Assembly (NCBI GenBank): GCA_963678465.1
Contig: OY782858.1
Span: forward strand, 1,612,001-1,676,000
DNA length: 64,000 nt
Direction: 5' to 3'
Source of the DNA: Paludibacter sp963678465
Lineage (GTDB): Bacteria; Bacteroidota; Bacteroidia; Bacteroidales; Paludibacteraceae
In this document: positions 35,553-46,000 of the stretch, in pieces
How the letters are laid out: each line of letters starts with the position of its first letter
How positions within the stretch are numbered: the first letter of the stretch is position 1
Position numbers and translations under genes: made by a program
The notes under the pieces: model-generated
Told to the model about the DNA's origin: nothing
Databases searched by the model: none
What the model saw: the letters and a program-made list of their open reading frames with translations, nothing else

Positions 35553-37181
35553 TCATTTATAATCATAAAGGCGAATACGTTGAATCTCCCATTCTCCGGA
35601 AGAAATACGCATGTGACGACCCTGATGAGTTTGATCCCCATTCAGCCTTTTGTACATCCAACCATTGCCGTCCTTTTTGCATGCATCTACCGACAAAAGC
35701 CCTGTAGTCAACGCCGGTTTTTTTATATTCCGAAATGTACAAACCACGCTTGTACCTCCTATCCAAAATTCACCGGGCTGAGTTTCGATAATTATACAAC
35801 CGGCTTGTGTCCAGGTTTCGGCTTTTGCCCCATCACTCCATGGTAAAGTAAAAACGTGTGAAACAACAATTTGATAATCACCAATTTCAATCGTATCGGT
35901 TTTATGTTCTTTATCCAGATACACTCCGTTTGTCTTGGTGGGATCGGCCAATATCATCTCCGATAAATCATCGATAATTTGATAGCTTTTCTTCAAAGAA
36001 TTATTGGCTCCATCCGGCGCCGACTCTATTGAAAACGGAGAAAAGCCTAATGATTTATGACGTCCGATAACATAAAAAACCTGTGATGCATTTTGCTCTT
36101 CCAATTTAATTTCAGGAATAAAAACAGGATTTCCAAGTACATCGTATAGCTGACACCAGTGTCTGAAATCGCCGTGGTAGATATCGGGCGATAGCATATC
36201 AATGTTTGGTGCAGCTGCTTGCCAGATATTTATCAAATGTGGTAACGGTCCTCCACTTGGGTATTTACCCGGATCAACATGAGGGCGGTTCAGCGCACAA
36301 TTCACAAACATTGGCAAATTGTAGGCTGCTTTTCCGGCCTGAGCTACCTTATCAGCAAATACGGCATAATGCCAGGCTGTAAAAATTTCGTCTGTTGCCA
36401 GTCCTTTACCGAAAACTGCTTCCCAGTTTCCGTTTTCTCTGTATCCATTCTTAGCCCATACATCTTTTATATGTGGCAGAAGAACAGATTTATTCTTTTT
36501 TAAATAATCAATGAGTTGAGATGGAACATCCATCCGAAAAGCCTTGTTGGCAGCTGCAGAATAATCGCGTGCTTCGGGAAGTTGACCTATTTCATTCTCC
36601 ACTTGCACCATTATCACTGTGCGATCTTCCGAATCGGTGGCATTGAGATAAGCCATAAGCGCTTTAAAGGCTTTCATATCGGCATTGAGCGTTTGGTTGC
36701 TAAATGCACTTAAAATTTCGGCAGGGTTGCCGTTTCTGTCTAACGTACGCGGGAATCGTTTGTCATCCCGTTTCACCCAGGCGGGTGCATAACACGACAT
36801 GCTGTTTTTCCAGCTTCCAAACCACAACAAGACTAATTTAATGTCATGATTTCTTGCCTGCTTTAGCATATTATCGACGAGGCTAAAGTCGAATTTACCT
36901 TCGGTAGGTTCGGTAAGTTCCCAATAAACCGGAACAAGTACTGTGTTCAGGTTCATGTTTTTTATTTTTGGCCACCATATGTTCATCTCGTTTATATCCG
37001 AAGCAGCTGAATTCCCTGTTTCTCCGCCAAGGATTAAAAAAGGTTGATTGTCGACCAATAGTTGTGTTGAATTGTTTTTAACTACGAAACCCGGGATATT
37101 CTTATCAGCGCCATTTACCAATAAGGTAACAGCCATAAGAAGTATCAATGTGAGTAGTATTCGGAGTTTAAAAACCTTCAT
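35553..37181 (-). CDS. GH35-like glycosidase with DUF5597-type C-terminus
   Basis: The product is 542 aa with a signal peptide (1-24), so periplasmic. The barrel carries acid/base Glu197 (V-Q-V-E-N-E-I-G) and probable nucleophile Glu357 (V-F-I-P-E-I-K), as in GH35. The C-terminal beta domain (about 400-542) fits DUF5597. GH35 enzymes are mostly beta-galactosidases; in this locus it could remove terminal galactose or another sugar from xylan side chains. Substrate is unknown. It precedes the symporter gene by 96 bp and follows a terminator. Confidence 0.85.
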   Translation of the reverse strand: MKVFKLRILLTLILLMAVTLLVNGADKNIPGFVVKNNSTQLLVDNQPFLILGGETGNSAASDINEMNIWWPKIKNMNLNTVLVPVYWELTEPTEGKFDFSLVDNMLKQARNHDIKLVLLWFGSWKNSMSCYAPAWVKRDDKRFPRTLDRNGNPAEILSAFSNQTLNADMKAFKALMAYLNATDSEDRTVIMVQVENEIGQLPEARDYSAAANKAFRMDVPSQLIDYLKKNKSVLLPHIKDVWAKNGYRENGNWEAVFGKGLATDEIFTAWHYAVFADKVAQAGKAAYNLPMFVNCALNRPHVDPGKYPSGGPLPHLINIWQAAAPNIDMLSPDIYHGDFRHWCQLYDVLGNPVFIPEIKLEEQNASQVFYVIGRHKSLGFSPFSIESAPDGANNSLKKSYQIIDDLSEMILADPTKTNGVYLDKEHKTDTIEIGDYQIVVSHVFTLPWSDGAKAETWTQAGCIIIETQPGEFWIGGTSVVCTFRNIKKPALTTGLLSVDACKKDGNGWMYKRLNGDQTHQGRHMRISSGEWEIQRIRLYDYK

Positions 37182-37235
37182 GTAAAATGTTGTATTTTGT
37201 ATTTGTAAATATTTACTGAAAACACATCAGTAGAT

Positions 37236-37285
37236 AAAAATGGCCGATTGGGAATGCGAACGACTGGTTCCATCCCAATCAGCCA
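37236..37285 (-). terminator. Rho-independent terminator after susD3
   Basis: TGGCCGATTGGGA (37241-37253) pairs with TCCCAATCAGCCA (37273-37285) with one mismatch. On the minus strand the stem is followed by TTTTTATC. It separates the susC3/susD3 operon from the GH35 gene, so the GH35-symporter-GH43-esterase group needs its own promoter or read-through. Confidence 0.85.
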
Positions 37286-37302
37286 TAATTTAATTAATAT
37301 AA

Positions 37303-39270
37303 TCAATAACCAGGATTCTGATAAGCTGCTTTTTCTTCAGCAGTCATATCCAATCTATCAATTTGGCCCTGTGGTATAGGGCGTAAATAATGAATCGCTT
37401 TATTAATAGTACGGGTATATGTTTTTGGTTCATGCTTAGCTGCATCAGCTATTTGATATGTTCCAGCAATTTCTTCCCATTTTTGAGTACGTACCAGGTC
37501 GAACCAACGATAACCTTCGCCGAAGAATTCGCGTGAGCGTTCAGCCAAAATGTAATTAATATCAATTGTGGCTGGAGTCGCTGCAATCATTTCGGCACTG
37601 CGGTCTTCAACTTTGACTTTATTTTCGGCATTGCTAAAGCTCCATTTACCGGCTCTTGCACGAAGTACATTCACTAATCCTCTTGCTGTTCCATCATTTG
37701 CATATGTTCCTGTTACAGCTTTAGTATTAGCTCCTTTTACAGCTGCTTCTGCAGCAACAAGGAAGAGTTCAGAGAATTTAGCAATAACGAATGGACGACA
37801 GGTACTACCGTTAGGACTTCCTAATCCGGTACCATTATCTGTACGATATGTTCCAATTTTCCAGAGTCCCGGGAAATACTGACGATTAATACCTGATGGA
37901 GGAATTACATAATCAGCTCTTCCGGCAATAACTCCTGCACCAATAGCACTTTTACCAGAGGTCCAGTCAATTGAACTTGTAAGTGATTCGTCAGGTAAAA
38001 ATGAAAGGATAGCATCACCAGGAGCAACAGGCAGAAGGCTTCCATTATACAAAGTAGTTATGGATGACATACTTGAATTCTTTGTCCAGTTACCACGGTA
38101 AACACTTGTGAATGTACCATCAAAACGTGAGTCGTTGGTTTTATCGGCAAATGTTTTTGTAAATACTCCCTGTGGAGGAGCCATACGAGTCCAAGGACGA
38201 CCACCCCATTGTGCTGCTTCACGTTGAACAGAACTTATAAGATCTGTTCCATCAGCTTTTTTAGCACTTCTCATATTTTCCATCTGAGGTGTCACCATCC
38301 ATGCTGCAAAGTTATCAGGCGCTTCACCGTTACCATAACCGAAGCTAATTCCACCATTATACTGTTCGCTGGCATTAGTATGGTCGGCAAGTAACAAAAT
38401 TTCGTTATTGCGATCGTTTTGAGCCAAATGAACTCTATAATAACTTGGTTGTAAGCCTGCGTATCCAGGATTAGCAATTGCTTCAGTAGCTACATCATAT
38501 GCTTGTTGGAAATACCATGCAGCATCCTTTCCATCTTTATCTGTACGTGCAGTTTGAGGATAAGTTGGGATATTGTTTGGGTTTTGCAACCACCAGGCAT
38601 AAGTAAGATAAGCCTTTGCCAAATACAGACGCGCAACAGTTTTTGTGGCTGCACCTACTATACGTGGAGTTTCAGGAAGATCGATAATAGCTTGTTTCAA
38701 ATCAGGGAATATACCAATAGTGTACACTTCGGGTACAGTGTTACGTACTGAAGTTCTCACTGTTGATTTATTAAATTTAAGAACGCCTCCACCTAAATCA
38801 AGAGGTACACCACCAAAAGTCTGTACCAATTGGAAATAGTCGAATGCACGGAAAAAACGTGCTTCGGCAATCAAAGAAGGAGCCAAACCTACGGCTTCAG
38901 CATTTTCGATAACGCCACTGGCAGTATTGATATTTGGGAAAGCAGTATTCCAAAGCACATCGGCACGTGAAGTGGATGGTGTCATAGTACCACCACTGGT
39001 CATGTCGGCATCTTTAAAGTTTCCATCAGCACTATTAGCCCAGGTATATTCATCGGTACCGGTAAGTGTAATGTTATAATAATAGCCTTGCCCGTAAATG
39101 TAACGCAAGTGAGCGTACATAGAGGTCAATCCGCTCTGAACACCTTCCTTGGTTGTAAAAAAGCCGGGTTCGTAAGTAGCACGCGGTTGCTCTACCAAGA
39201 TATCGTTACAGGCCGACAGGAACAACATCATCACTGCTCCCATCAAAACTTTTATATTTATCTTTTTCAT
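37303..39270 (-). CDS. SusD-family lipoprotein (pair 3)
   Basis: The product is 655 aa with lipobox L-S-A-C (Cys21). SusD features include the N-terminal helices (A-E-A-R-F-F-R-A-F-D-Y-F-Q-L-V-Q-T-F-G-G-V-P) and C-terminal I-L-A-E-R-S-R-E-F-F-G-E-G-Y-R-W-F-D-L-V-R-T. It is a surface oligosaccharide-binding lid of SusC3, encoded 21 bp upstream, and the last gene before a terminator. Confidence 0.95.
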   Translation of the reverse strand: MKKINIKVLMGAVMMLFLSACNDILVEQPRATYEPGFFTTKEGVQSGLTSMYAHLRYIYGQGYYYNITLTGTDEYTWANSADGNFKDADMTSGGTMTPSTSRADVLWNTAFPNINTASGVIENAEAVGLAPSLIAEARFFRAFDYFQLVQTFGGVPLDLGGGVLKFNKSTVRTSVRNTVPEVYTIGIFPDLKQAIIDLPETPRIVGAATKTVARLYLAKAYLTYAWWLQNPNNIPTYPQTARTDKDGKDAAWYFQQAYDVATEAIANPGYAGLQPSYYRVHLAQNDRNNEILLLADHTNASEQYNGGISFGYGNGEAPDNFAAWMVTPQMENMRSAKKADGTDLISSVQREAAQWGGRPWTRMAPPQGVFTKTFADKTNDSRFDGTFTSVYRGNWTKNSSMSSITTLYNGSLLPVAPGDAILSFLPDESLTSSIDWTSGKSAIGAGVIAGRADYVIPPSGINRQYFPGLWKIGTYRTDNGTGLGSPNGSTCRPFVIAKFSELFLVAAEAAVKGANTKAVTGTYANDGTARGLVNVLRARAGKWSFSNAENKVKVEDRSAEMIAATPATIDINYILAERSREFFGEGYRWFDLVRTQKWEEIAGTYQIADAAKHEPKTYTRTINKAIHYLRPIPQGQIDRLDMTAEEKAAYQNPGY

Positions 39271-39291
39271 TATTATATTTATTTAAAGTTA

Positions 39292-42200
39292 TTAAAATGT
39301 TAAGCTAACACCAACCATATAATTACGTGTAGATGGTGAATTAGCACCAACGGTAAGAATACGTCTGTTTACTAAACCTGTTGTAGCCATATTTTCATCA
39401 CCGTAGGAGTTTGTTTCAGGGTCCATACCAGTTTCATTGGTATAAGGCGCAAACAAAACGAATGGATTCTGAGCTGTAGCATATACTCTCAAACTTTGTA
39501 CTCCAAGGTCTTTAATTGCTTTCATATTGAAATTATAACCAAGGGTAAGAGCACGAATTTTCAGATACGAAGCATCGAAAAGCGCTAAAGTATTACCATA
39601 TTTAGGGTTATCACCACTCATAATACCGCCTGGTTTTGGATAGGTAGCACCTGTATTTTCGGGAGTCCAATAATCCACATCCACATTACCTCTACGTCCT
39701 GATAACATATTAAGATAACCACTGGCTGAATAAAGCGAACTTACAAGTATACCTCCGCTTTTGAAAGAGCCAATCATTGTTAAGTCAAACCCTTTGTATC
39801 CTACAGTTGTATTGAAACCTCCCTGTAAGTCTGGATCAACTTCAATCACTTGACGGTCTTTACCTCCACCATCTATAGCTCTTACCGGGTCTCCTACTTT
39901 TCTACCTGTTGGTATAACGTCACCTTCTTTGTAATACTCGCCAAGGTATTCAACCTTAATCATACCTACGTTTCCTCCTGGCTCAAGTATGTCCATATAA
40001 GGATCACCTTCTTGCCATAATCCGATTTTCTTAGCTGCGTAAATCACATTCATAGATTTTCCTACGAACCATGCATTACCCTCATCCCTATCGTTTCCTG
40101 AAGCAAGCGCTACAATTTTATTTTTGTTTGAATACAAGTTGATACCAGCTGTCCAGTTCCAACCATTCACGTTATCCAAAATAACTCCATTCAGCGAAAG
40201 TTCAAAACCTTTGTTTTGAGTTTCTCCTACGTTAGCCATAAAGCTGCCCACACCCGAAGTTTGAGGAAGGTTTACACTCAACAAAAGATCCTTTGTATTG
40301 GTTACATAATATTCAAATGTACCTGATAAACGGTTTTTCAGCAAACTGAAATCCAAACCATAGTTCCATGTAGTCGAAAATTCCCATCCTAATGTAGGAT
40401 TTGGTAATGTACTTACATATGTACCTGTAAGGAAGTTAGCTGTAGCATCTCCAAAGTTATAGGGGCGAGTACTCAAACCACCTAATGTAGCATAAGGATT
40501 AACAGCCTGATTTGAAGTTTCACCATAACCTACTCTCATTTTAAAATTATCGAGCCAATTAACATCTTGCATGAAACTTTCTTTCTTCATATTCCATCCT
40601 ATAGATACAGCTGGATAAGTATGCCATTGATGTCCGGGAGCTAATCTTGAAGAACCATCGGCACGTACAGTGGCCGAAATCATATAGCGACTGTCATACG
40701 AATACATTACACGGCCCATATAAGATAACAAGCCACTCTTTTCGTATTGTTGATCTCCGGGAAGAATAGATCTTTCACCATCGGTCATGCCCAGGTTGTA
40801 CCATTGGAAATTTGCTGCAACACTTTTTGCAGTCATACGTGAACGGTTGTACATAGTTTCTTCAGCTGAATACATTGCTACTGCATTTACCTGATGTTTA
40901 TCCGCAAAAGTACGATCAAAAGTAAGCAGGTTTTCAATTGCCCAGTTAGTTCTCAACGAATTGCTTACCGAAGCTGAAGATGGGTTGGTTTCAGAAGTAG
41001 CGTTTATTCCTTGTCCGGTATAAGCTCCTCCGTTCGACATGCGGAAGTTCAAACCTACATTAACACGATATTTTAATCCTTCTACTCCTGGAACTTTTAC
41101 CTCACCATATACGGTATTGTATGAACCAAAACCTTTGGTTTGACTAAGCATAAGGTCTCTGTTAGCTTCTACTACATCCCTTGTATATACCCATACACCT
41201 TTATCAGCAGGCATATCCACTGTTCTTTTCCAGCTGCCATCAGCATTGTAAGGGTTAATCATTGGAGTATTCTGTAATACCTGATACAATCCTCCTGAAC
41301 TTGCTCCTTCAGTAACATTATAGTTACTGTTGGTAGTAAAACCAATACGGAAGATTTTTCCAATTTCCTGATCAAGGCTACCACGCATTGTTAAACGACT
41401 GTAGCTTTCCAAAGGTACTATACCTTCGTTTTTGTAATAACCGATGCCAAATGTATATGCACCTCCTGTAGTACCACCCGAAACGCCTACATCGTGGCTT
41501 TGCATAGTACCGGTTTTATAAAACAAACCTTGCCAATCGGTATTTGTACCTTCGATTTCATCTGCAGAGTTAGTTTTGTAAGCTGTCATATTAGCAGCAG
41601 CTCTCATTGCAGCAAACTCTTCACCATTCATCATGTCGATTTTTGAGAAAATCTGACTTGTACCATAATAACCATTGTAAGTCAATTTTGCTTTTTGACC
41701 GCTTTGACCTCTGTTGGTTGTTACTAAAAGCACTCCATTAGCTCCACGTGAACCGTAGATAGCAGTTGCAGAAGCATCTTTCAAGATATCAATACTTTTA
41801 ATTTCGTTAGGGTTGATGTCACTGATGTTCCCTGCAAACGGAATTCCGTCGAGAACTACCAATGGATCGTTGCTTGCTGTAAGCGAACGAGTACCGCGAA
41901 TACGAATCTGCATTTCGGCTCCTGGCTTTGAAGAAGTCTGAGACATTTCAACACCGGCAACACGACCTTGTAAAGATTGTGAGATATTCTGAGCAGGAAT
42001 TTCACGCATTGCATCTCCTTTTACAGACACAACAGAACCTGTTACAGCTTCTTTACGTTGGGTACCATATCCTACTACTACAAGTTCTTCCAATACTTTG
42101 TTGTCTTCAACGAGTACAACATTTATATTTGTTTTCCCACCAAGTTCTACTATTTTGGTTTCGTAACCCAAATAGGAGAATTGTAATTTCGACTGTGCTG

Positions 42201-42405
42201 GAACTTTAATTACATAGTTTCCATCAATATCCGTAATAGTACCATTGGTTGTTCCAACTTCTATTACATTCACACCAATTAATGTTCGACCCGCACCATC
42301 TCTTACAACTCCTTTTACAGAGTTCGTTTGAGCGTAGGCTCCGAGTGATAACATAGATAATAAAAATAATAGGCCTATAGACCTAAATAGTTTTGTGATC
42401 TTCAT
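39292..42405 (-). CDS. SusC-family TonB-dependent transporter (pair 3)
   Basis: The product is 1037 aa with a signal peptide (1-25, ends A-Y-A-Q). A CarboxypepD_reg-like domain (about 28-105) leads to L-E-E-L-V-V-V-G-Y-G-T-Q-R, then a plug (L-D-G-I-P-F-A-G; Y-G-S-R-G-A-N-G-V-L-L-V-T-T) and a beta-barrel ending with Phe. It forms an import pair with the following susD. It has its own promoter region and is adjacent to HTCS2, the probable regulator. Confidence 0.96.
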   Translation of the reverse strand: MKITKLFRSIGLLFLLSMLSLGAYAQTNSVKGVVRDGAGRTLIGVNVIEVGTTNGTITDIDGNYVIKVPAQSKLQFSYLGYETKIVELGGKTNINVVLVEDNKVLEELVVVGYGTQRKEAVTGSVVSVKGDAMREIPAQNISQSLQGRVAGVEMSQTSSKPGAEMQIRIRGTRSLTASNDPLVVLDGIPFAGNISDINPNEIKSIDILKDASATAIYGSRGANGVLLVTTNRGQSGQKAKLTYNGYYGTSQIFSKIDMMNGEEFAAMRAAANMTAYKTNSADEIEGTNTDWQGLFYKTGTMQSHDVGVSGGTTGGAYTFGIGYYKNEGIVPLESYSRLTMRGSLDQEIGKIFRIGFTTNSNYNVTEGASSGGLYQVLQNTPMINPYNADGSWKRTVDMPADKGVWVYTRDVVEANRDLMLSQTKGFGSYNTVYGEVKVPGVEGLKYRVNVGLNFRMSNGGAYTGQGINATSETNPSSASVSNSLRTNWAIENLLTFDRTFADKHQVNAVAMYSAEETMYNRSRMTAKSVAANFQWYNLGMTDGERSILPGDQQYEKSGLLSYMGRVMYSYDSRYMISATVRADGSSRLAPGHQWHTYPAVSIGWNMKKESFMQDVNWLDNFKMRVGYGETSNQAVNPYATLGGLSTRPYNFGDATANFLTGTYVSTLPNPTLGWEFSTTWNYGLDFSLLKNRLSGTFEYYVTNTKDLLLSVNLPQTSGVGSFMANVGETQNKGFELSLNGVILDNVNGWNWTAGINLYSNKNKIVALASGNDRDEGNAWFVGKSMNVIYAAKKIGLWQEGDPYMDILEPGGNVGMIKVEYLGEYYKEGDVIPTGRKVGDPVRAIDGGGKDRQVIEVDPDLQGGFNTTVGYKGFDLTMIGSFKSGGILVSSLYSASGYLNMLSGRRGNVDVDYWTPENTGATYPKPGGIMSGDNPKYGNTLALFDASYLKIRALTLGYNFNMKAIKDLGVQSLRVYATAQNPFVLFAPYTNETGMDPETNSYGDENMATTGLVNRRILTVGANSPSTRNYMVGVSLTF

Positions 42406-42543
42406 GATTTAGAATTCATTTTAATTTGATTAAGTTTTTAATAATAGCTTTTTTGTAAATAGGGATGTTTGGCTTTTTAAGTTTTCATAAACGTAGAATT
42501 AAATTGTTAAATGACTTTTGTATACTTCTTGATTTAGTTTTTA

Positions 42544-42572
42544 CAAATCTACTAAAAACAATAGCTCATCAA
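42544..42572 (-). promoter_or_regulatory. Probable promoter of susC3/susD3
   Basis: On the minus strand TTG (42572-42570) and TAGATTTG (42551-42544) are separated by 18 nt, close to the Bacteroidota -33/-7 consensus. The leader to the susC3 ATG would be about 135 nt. The remaining 645-bp interval (42406-43050) between susC3 and HTCS2 is AT-rich and contains no supported gene. Confidence 0.5.
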
Positions 42573-43050
42573 GGCACAAACTTATATCAAATCATTTAAG
42601 GCCTATTACATCGTTTTTCTCTTGGTTACATTTCCATTCTTACCGGTTACCAAACCCCTGGAAAATGTAAAAGAAACAGAAAAGAAGAGTAAAGAAAAAT
42701 AACAAAAAGGGTACAAACCGTTATTTAGTAAGGGCTATTTGTTATCTCCGTTTTATACAAGAAATGACATTAAAAAAACTATGGAAAGAACATTGTTTTG
42801 TCTAAAAAATCTTGACAAACATACATCTTTTAATTTATCCGAGTGACATAAATCCAATTTTCGAATAAGCTTATTGTTGGTTTCATTAAAGCTTATAAAG
42901 TAAAAACAGGAGCGATTTGAAGTGTTGAATCAAAAAAAAATCGAAACGATGTGAAGGTCAATTTTATTCAAAAAACGACATGGTAATTAGCTACAAAAAA
43001 AAACAGTTGAGTAAAAAAACTCAACTGCCTTATTCTTGATTTTAAAAATA

Positions 43051-46000
43051 TCAAATATTCTGACGATATTTTTCGCTGTATTCTTTGGGCGACATACCAT
43101 AGAACTCTTTGAATGTATTTGAAAAATGCGACAGGTTGCTAAATCCGAGCGCATATGCGACTTCCGAAATTGAGATTTTTTGTTTCACAAGTAACTCGGC
43201 TGCCTGCTTCAGTCTGATATTTTTAATATAATCACGTGCCGATTGATTGGTAAGCTCTTTAAGCTTTCGATGCATATGTACACGACTCATTCCGACACCA
43301 TCAGCCAGCATTTCTACATTCAACTCAGTATTGTCAATGTTTTCATTGATAATATTGATTATTTTTTCCAACAACACCTGATCGGAGGATTTAAGTACAA
43401 CCGGCTTTATCAATGCTTTATTTTCTTCGCTATCGGCCATTTTGTATTCAAGTCTTTCGCGGTTTTCGATAATGTTCGCAATGCGTTTTTTAAGCATATC
43501 TACATTGAACGGTTTGGATACGTAAGCATCGGCGCCAATTTCGAAACCTTCGGCTTTATCTTCATCACTCGATTTGGCTGTAAGCAATATGATAGGGATG
43601 TGATTAATATTTATGTTTGCTTTGAGCTTCTTACACAAGCTAATTCCATCCATTTCGGGCATCATTACATCGCTCACAACCATATCTGGCTTTTCTTTTA
43701 GTATTAAGTCGAGTGCTTCTTTTCCGTTTCGGCTTTCCAGAATACGATATGTGTCTGCCAACGATTGTTTCAGATAATGACGTATTTCATCTTCATCGTC
43801 CACAATCAAAATACGGTATTTTGTTTTTGGTTTAACTTTAACATCAGTCTCTACCAATGCGTCATCAATGTATTCTTCAGCACTATGATGCAGCATTGAC
43901 ATTGAAACAACATTATCGCTTATTTCCTTTTCGGCTTCAATTAAATGCTCGTGACCCATTGGCAGACGAATAATCAATTCACTTCCGGTAGCATCTTTGC
44001 GGTTAGCAGCATAAATAATTCCATGCTGCAATTCTACTAAATTGCGCGAAAGGTGCAAACCTATACCGGTTCCGAAATTCACATTCGTTTGGGAATGATC
44101 AATCTGATAAAAACGTTCAAAAATCTTTTCAATTTTATCTACTTCAATACCTATACCACTGTCCGAAACCACAATCTCGAAATAATGACGCAAAGGAGTG
44201 TTTACCGTTTCATCTTTACCCTCGCTCAATCGAATTGTGATCTCACCGTTTTCGGGCGTAAATTTGAAAGCGTTCGACAAAACATTCACCAGCACTTTGT
44301 CGAAATTATTCATATCGATCCAGGCCTTCAGTTCCGGCATTTCATGAATGAATTCAAATTTTATTTTTCGTTTCTCCGATTGATATTCAAATGTCTGCAT
44401 AATATCATCAACAAAACTTACTATGTCTGTTTCGTTCATTTTCACAAACATAAGTCCCTTGTCAATTTTACGGATGTCAAGCAACTGATTGATAAGGCGC
44501 AAAATGCGCTGCGCATTCCGATACATTAAGTGATAAGCCTGATTACGTTCGGGATCGGAAGTGTCGGACATAAGTTTCTCCAACGGGCTAATAATAAGCG
44601 TCATCGGCGTCCTGATTTCGTGCGACACATTGATAAAAAACTGCAATTTACCTTCGTTCACCTGTTCCAAATGTTCACGTTTCAGCATTTCCTGTCGATG
44701 TTGTAATCTTTCGGTCAGGTATCTGAATATTCCATACACAAGAAGAAGCAGAAGTATGAAATAGATTAATTTAGCAAAGAAAGTGAGGTACCAGGGTGGA
44801 TAGATACGAATTTGTATTACGATTTCCTCAGACACATTATCATTGGCACAAGCTATCACCCTGAGTTTGTATTTTCCGTAATTCAGGTTTGTAAAACTTA
44901 TCCTATTGGTTCCCGGATCGGTATTGATCCATTGAGAATTGAGCCCTTCGAGCATATATCTATAATAGATGCGCTCAGAATTGCCGAAATTAAAGGTTGA
45001 AAACTCGAGCCCAAACATGTTATCGCTATAATTCAAGCGTATGGTCTTTGCGTCCGAAATAAAAGTATCAATAATTTCGTGACGCCCCGACTTTTGACCC
45101 TTCACCACCGGTTTATCCAACACATAGAGCCCGGTGAGATAGATATGAAGCGAATTGCGTTGATTTTGAATTTTTGAAGGATAAAATGAAGTTACTCCAC
45201 CCACTCCACCAAAAATAAATTCACCTTTATTCGTTTTAAAGGCAGCCCCCAGGGTAAACTCATTTCCCTGCAAACCATCAAAAGCAAAATGATTTACAAA
45301 TTTTTTCTGTTTGATCAGATATTTCGAAATACCTGTATGTGTACTCAGCCAAATATCTCCATTACCGTCTTCCAGGATACCTCTTATCACGTTACTTGGC
45401 AAGCCTTCGGTGGTAGTAAATATCTCCGAACGTTTTGTTTTCCTGTCAAATCGGGCTAAACCATCGGTGGTGCCAAACCAAAGGTTTGCATTCTGATCCA
45501 TGGCTATAGAATACACTATATTTCCGGGTAAGGCTTTGTCGCTTTTTGTATAAGTGTTTATTTTTCCGTTTCGCAAGTCAATAGAATTCACCCCACCGTA
45601 GGTACCAACCCATATAATGCTGTCGCCATCGTTAAATAAGCAGTTGACCCAGTTATTCACAAGTCCATCCACAGCATTGGGCTCAGAAACATATTTAGAG
45701 GTAAAACGCGAAGTAGCAATATCGAAAATCTGAACCCCTGCTCCGTTCGTTCCAACCCAGAGTCGGTTTCGGCTATCTTTTACTATACTTATAATACGAT
45801 TGCTCGAAGGATCATTTGTAAACAGAGATAAATTATTGCTGTAGCTTGTGTATTTTCCGCTTTTTTTATCAAGTTTTATTAATCCATCCAGAAACGACCC
45901 CATCCATAAGGTGTTGGCATCCTCTTCTACAATCGTCATAATAGTACTTGACATTCGGTTGGCATTGGTGTTCAACAAATAATGTCGCGAATTATTTGAT

